NCBI GenBank assembly: GCA_028713595.1
Contig: JAQTNZ010000061.1
Coordinates: 1 to 9,429, forward strand
DNA length: 9,429 bases
Direction: 5' to 3'
Source of the DNA: Methylovulum sp.
Lineage (GTDB): Bacteria; Pseudomonadota; Gammaproteobacteria; Methylococcales; Methylomonadaceae
The notes below the pieces were generated by a model that made no database searches, was not told where the DNA came from, and saw only the letters and a program-made list of their open reading frames with translations. Position 1 is the first letter of the stretch; every line of letters begins with the position of its first letter. The translations under genes and the position numbers were made by a program. Of the stretch, positions 6,611 to 9,429 are shown piece after piece.

Positions 6611-8005
6611 TTAAACCCTAGCCAAACCCTGCCGCGCCGTCTGGATAGCCAGCCTAACCGTTTCCGGTGCGGTTCCGCCGATATGCTTACGCGCCGCCAC
6701 CGAACCTTCCAAGGTCAGATAGGCAAACACATCCTCGGTAATCAGCGGCGAAAAGCCCTGCAATTCACCCAATGCCAATTCGGACAAATCCCGTTGGGTT
6801 TCCAGCCCCAACCGCACCGCCAAACCGACCACTTCATGCGCGTCACGGAAAGCCATGCCTTTACGCACCAGATAATCCGCCAAGTCAGTGGCGGTGGCGA
6901 AACCGCGCTTGGCGGAATTATACATGTTCGCTTTTTTGGCGCTGATATGCGGGATCATGTCCGCGTAAGCGCGTAAGCAGTTGATAAGGGTGTCGGCGGT
7001 GTCAAACAACGGCTCTTTGTCTTCTTGGTTGTCCTTGTTGTAAGCCAAAGGCTGGCTTTTCATCAGCATCAACAAAGACACCAGATGGCCGGTCACACGC
7101 CCCGATTTGCCGCGCACCAGTTCCGGCACATCGGGGTTTTTTTTCTGCGGCATGATGGACGAGCCGGTACAGAAGGCATCGGGCATGTCGATAAAATCAA
7201 ACTGGGCGCTCGACCAGAGAATCAATTCTTCAGAAAAGCGCGACAAGTGCATCATGATAAGACTGGCGACGGCGGCAAATTCGATGGCGAAGTCACGGTC
7301 ACTGACCGAGTCCAGCGAATTGGCGGACGGGCGGCTAAAACCCAATAACTCTGCGGTCAGGTGGCGGTCTATCGGATAGCTAGTGCCCGCCAAGGCCGCC
7401 GCGCCCAGCGGCATGACGTTGATACGTTTAAGGCAATCGTCCAGACGTTCACGGTCACGGCTTAACATTTCAAACCACGCCATCAGGTGATGCCCAAACG
7501 TAATCGGCTGGGCGACTTGCAAATGGGTAAAGCCCGGCATGATTGTGTCGGCGTGTTGCTCGGCCAAATCAACAATGGCGGTTTGCAAGCGGGTCAATTG
7601 CACGGTGATCTGGGCAACCTCGCTACGCAAATACAGGCGGATGTCGGTGGCGACTTGGTCGTTGCGTGAACGTCCGGTATGCAGTTTTTTCCCCGCGATA
7701 CCAATCAGGTCGGTCAAACGCGCCTCGATGTTCATGTGGACATCTTCCTGTTTGATCGACCAAACAAACTCACCGCGCGCGATTTCACCGCCAATTTGGG
7801 TCAAGCCGTTGATGATGGCATCGCGCTCGGCTTCGGTGAGTATGCCGACCGCGCACAACATAGTGGCGTGGGCGATGGAGCCTTGGATGTCTTGCACCGC
7901 CATGCGTTGGTCAAAGTCCACCGACGCGGTGAACACTTCGACAAAGGCATCGGTCGCTTGGGCAAAACGGGCGCTGGAAAGTTTTTCGGAATTAACTGAG
8001 GTCAT
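6611..8005 (-). CDS. argH: Argininosuccinate lyase
   Basis: ArgH cleaves argininosuccinate to arginine and fumarate, the last step of arginine synthesis (cytosolic homotetramer of the fumarase/aspartase superfamily). With the ATG at 8005 the protein has 464 residues, the normal size. A TTG at 8041 would add 12 non-conserved residues and overlaps the presumed -10 box, so it is rejected as start. Conserved features are [11 protein letters not shown] (87-97), [12 protein letters not shown] (110-121), PGFTHLQ with the catalytic-region His161, the superfamily signature [15 protein letters not shown] (281-295) on the mobile catalytic loop, and [14 protein letters not shown] [10 protein letters not shown] (316-325). 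It stands alone on the minus strand, with a repeat-rich gap downstream and no arg neighbour in view. No strong Shine-Dalgarno is visible. Identification is secure. Confidence 0.97.
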   Translation of the reverse strand: MTSVNSEKLSSARFAQATDAFVEVFTASVDFDQRMAVQDIQGSIAHATMLCAVGILTEAERDAIINGLTQIGGEIARGEFVWSIKQEDVHMNIEARLTDLIGIAGKKLHTGRSRNDQVATDIRLYLRSEVAQITVQLTRLQTAIVDLAEQHADTIMPGFTHLQVAQPITFGHHLMAWFEMLSRDRERLDDCLKRINVMPLGAAALAGTSYPIDRHLTAELLGFSRPSANSLDSVSDRDFAIEFAAVASLIMMHLSRFSEELILWSSAQFDFIDMPDAFCTGSSIMPQKKNPDVPELVRGKSGRVTGHLVSLLMLMKSQPLAYNKDNQEDKEPLFDTADTLINCLRAYADMIPHISAKKANMYNSAKRGFATATDLADYLVRKGMAFRDAHEVVGLAVRLGLETQRDLSELALGELQGFSPLITEDVFAYLTLEGSVAARKHIGGTAPETVRLAIQTARQGLARV

Positions 8006-8040
8006 GGTGTTGTCTGGAAAGCTCTTGGAAAAATAGGCCA

Positions 8041-8062
8041 ATTATACCGCTTAAGGCGGTAT
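8041..8062 (-). promoter_or_regulatory. Likely argH promoter -10 box within a small palindrome
   Basis: On the minus strand a perfect TATAAT (8046-8041) lies 35 nt before the argH ATG. It overlaps an inverted repeat, ATACCGC (8044-8050) and GCGGTAT (8056-8062), with a 5-bp centre, which may be an operator. The -35 region is poor (about AACCTA at a 17-nt spacing), which suggests an activator or weak promoter. The sequence is not an obvious ARG box. Confidence 0.4.
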
Positions 8063-8138
8063 TTAGGTTTAAAAACACCGTAAAATCGAGGCCAAGCCTA
8101 AGCCGTGTTTGATAACGGCTTACACCCATTAATCCGAG

Positions 8139-8325
8139 TTAATGCAAAGGCAAGTCCGCCATCCGCATACATAAAGTAAACGGATTATCATCGCTTAACC
8201 ACGCGGGTAATTCCTTTTGGCGGGCGTTTCCAGACACCACTCCAGCCCCATATTTTCAGCGAAAAACCCATAAGCGATTAGATTGCTACCCATAAAAACC
8301 CTAAAGCAATCATAAACCGCATCAT
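8139..8325 (-). pseudogene. Frame-broken small gene
   Basis: On the minus strand a good Shine-Dalgarno (AGAAGG, 8340-8335) precedes ATG at 8325, which reads MMRFMIALGFLWVAI and then stops (TAA, 8280-8278). Two further protein-like stretches follow in shifted frames: LIAYGFFAENMGLEWCLETPA in one frame and KELPAWLSDDNPFTLC then MRMADLPLH in another, ending at TAA (8141-8139). Joined with two frame changes they would make a protein of about 60 residues with a hydrophobic N-terminus. This looks like a decayed small secreted or membrane protein gene. No family is recognised. Alternatively only the 15-residue peptide is real. Confidence 0.35.
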
Positions 8326-8408
8326 TTTAATACACCTTCTTTCGCAATCACCTTCTTGTGATATAATTTACTAAACCTGTATTTTTAATACCCTGCTCTA
8401 TAACTACA

Positions 8409-8503
8409 CCGCCACCTAAACCCCCGCCTAAATTAGGAATTATAGCGTTATAGCATTGAAATTAAACAAAAATTAGCACAGACACCCAAACCCGCCACCT
8501 AAA
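8409..8503. repeat. Repeated CCGCC(ACC)TAAA words
   Basis: CCGCCACCTAAA occurs at 8409-8420 and 8492-8503, with a shorter CCGCCTAAA at 8424-8432. The gap also has two TTATAGC words (8440-8446 and 8448-8454). No gene is seen between about 8340 and 8697 that I would support. The meaning is unknown; these may be remnants of a repeat or degraded binding sites. Confidence 0.35.
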
Positions 8504-8572
8504 AAAGCAAACGCACCCTATCCGCCGATAATAATGACGGATATTTTGAAAGTTGTCATGCTTATTAACGGC

Positions 8573-8593
8573 TTTGCGTACAGTGTACGCAAA
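8573..8593. promoter_or_regulatory. Perfect 21-bp palindrome, operator-like
   Basis: TTTGCGTACA (8573-8582) and TGTACGCAAA (8584-8593) are exact inverted arms around a single central G. A perfect 10-bp half-site symmetry is typical of an operator bound by a dimeric regulator. It lies 104 bp upstream of the methyltransferase ATG and about 47 bp upstream of its presumed -35. It could be bound by the HTH of that enzyme or by another regulator, such as the antitoxin of a lost gene. The palindrome is certain; its function is inferred. Confidence 0.6.
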
Positions 8594-8639
8594 AAGACCC
8601 TGAAACCCCTATAGAGCCATCGGCTTTACCGTTTTTATC

Positions 8640-8668
8640 TTTAAAAAGGGAAGATTATAGGGCATAAT
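8640..8668 (+). promoter_or_regulatory. Possible sigma-70 promoter of the methyltransferase gene
   Basis: TTTAAA (8640-8645, 4 of 6 consensus positions), a 17-bp spacer and CATAAT (8663-8668, 5 of 6) would start transcription about 20 nt before the ATG at 8698. CCCTATA (8607-8613) and TATAGGG (8656-8662) form an inverted pair over this region, with the second arm touching the -10 box, so a regulator could mask it. Confidence 0.4.
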
Positions 8669-8697
8669 GTCCGAAAATATTCCTAGATAAAGAAGCC

Positions 8698-9429
8698 ATG
8701 AATCAATTACAACAGCTAGAATTGCTAAAGCAAGCAAGAATCCGTTACAGCCAAGGTGAAATAGCCAATTTTCTTAATGTAGATGCCCGTACAGTCCGCC
8801 GCTGGGAAATTGGGGAAAATGAACCTCCAGCTTATCTAGCCGATGCCATCCGCCAACGCATATTGCCATTAATTGATGCAGAATCAAGGAAAAATCATTG
8901 CTTTACATTCATCGACCTGTTTGCAGGAATTGGTGGTATACGGCTGGGTTTTGAAGCGCATGGTGGGCATTGTATATTTACCAGTGAATGGAATAGCTTT
9001 TCTCAAAAAACCTATCTGGCTAATTTTCCTCAAGATAGCCAACATATTTTTGTTGGTGACATCACACAAATTGATGAAAATGATATTCCAAACCATGATG
9101 TATTGTTGGCTGGTTTCCCTTGCCAACCATTCAGCATTGCCGGTGTATCTAAAAAAAATGCCCTAGGCCGTCCACACGGCTTTGAATGCACAACCCAAGG
9201 CACATTATTCTTTGATGTTGCTCGCATCATAGCCAGCAAACAACCCAAAGCCTTCCTGCTTGAAAACGTCAAAAATTTGTTGTCTCACAACAAAGGTGAC
9301 ACTTTCAAAAGAATTTTGAAAACACTGCGCGATGAATTTGGTTATAATATCTATTACAAGGTTATTGACGGGCAATATTTTGTGCCTCAACATCGGGAAC
9401 GTATCATTATTGTGGGCTTTCGTGATAAA
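8698..9429 (+). CDS. DNA cytosine-C5 methyltransferase with N-terminal HTH (Dcm/M.EcoRII type), 5' part
   Basis: The frame is open from ATG 8698 to the right edge, giving 244 residues of an incomplete protein. Residues 12-45 form a helix-turn-helix (SQGEIANFLNVDARTVRRWE). From residue 68 it is a C5-methyltransferase: motif I FIDLFAGIGG (71-80, S-adenosylmethionine binding), motif IV GFPCQPFS with catalytic Cys142, motif VI ENVKN (189-193) and motif VIII QHRERIIIVGF (231-241). GVSKKNALGRPHGF and TQGTLFFDV closely match Dcm/M.EcoRII as recalled, so the target may be CCWGG, although the target-recognition domain is off the window. N-terminal HTH extensions in such enzymes (M.EcoRII, M.SsoII) repress their own gene. 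The Shine-Dalgarno is weak (AAAGAAG). Whether a nuclease or Vsr follows cannot be seen. Confidence 0.93.
   Translation, partial: MNQLQQLELLKQARIRYSQGEIANFLNVDARTVRRWEIGENEPPAYLADAIRQRILPLIDAESRKNHCFTFIDLFAGIGGIRLGFEAHGGHCIFTSEWNSFSQKTYLANFPQDSQHIFVGDITQIDENDIPNHDVLLAGFPCQPFSIAGVSKKNALGRPHGFECTTQGTLFFDVARIIASKQPKAFLLENVKNLLSHNKGDTFKRILKTLRDEFGYNIYYKVIDGQYFVPQHRERIIIVGFRDK

Noticed and set aside
6605..8036. Long plus-strand open frames across argH
   Set aside because: Antisense shadows of a fully conserved argH with no ribosome site or recognisable domain.
8006..8041. TTG at 8041 as the argH start
   Set aside because: The added 12 residues are not conserved and the codon overlaps the presumed -10 box, so the ATG at 8005 is preferred.
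8534..8614. A plus-strand frame of 26 codons beginning MTDILKVVMLING, containing the 21-bp palindrome
   Set aside because: No ribosome-binding site and too short to support; the palindrome better explains the sequence. It could be the remnant of a gene start.
8873..9166. Plus-strand open frame of 97 codons inside the right-edge gene
   Set aside because: It is in a shifted frame within the methyltransferase gene, whose own frame carries all C5-methyltransferase motifs.

Overview
The window looks like a chromosomal segment of a gammaproteobacterium. ArgH, DapD, DapC and an M48 lipoprotein protease are all of gammaproteobacterial type. The many small palindromic repeats would fit a methanotroph-like (Methylococcales) genome, but that assignment is an inference and no single gene proves it. 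A housekeeping core on the minus strand (tRNA-Pro to argH, about 1130-8005) is flanked by accessory DNA on both sides.

Left edge (1-1129): the 3' part of a plus-strand gene for a phage- or satellite-type AAA+ ATPase (helicase/primase-like). It is followed by about 310 bp of AT-rich DNA with repeated TGTTATAC sites. This runs directly into the 3' end of a tRNA-Pro(GGG) gene, the usual arrangement for an integrative element that uses a tRNA 3' end as attachment site.

Core (1130-6019, minus strand): tRNA-Pro; a secreted DUF4124-like protein; the lysine/diaminopimelate pair dapC-dapD, ending in a strong hairpin; a LoiP/YggG-like M48 lipoprotein protease; and an unrecognised two-domain protein of 253 aa. 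The start of that protein overlaps the end of a possible 69-codon ORF by 8 nt.

Repeat-rich gap (6020-6610): a near-perfect GC-rich REP-type hairpin sits next to a 237-bp non-coding element. That element has perfect 17-bp terminal inverted repeats and a perfect 12-bp flanking duplication, and its ends resemble IS4. It carries further palindromic repeats and an 11-bp tandem repeat, so it is a good MITE candidate. argH follows (ATG at 8005), with a TATAAT box lying inside a small palindrome.

Right side (8042-9429): about 650 bp with a frame-broken small gene on the minus strand, short C-rich repeats and a perfect 21-bp operator-like palindrome. After these comes a plus-strand gene, cut by the window edge, for a Dcm/EcoRII-type DNA cytosine-C5 methyltransferase with an N-terminal helix-turn-helix. 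This suggests a self-regulated methylation or restriction-modification locus whose other parts lie outside the window. No complete new defence or mobile system is visible. The points most worth following up are the candidate MITE, the HTH-methyltransferase with its palindrome, the tRNA-linked element end and the unknown gene pair.
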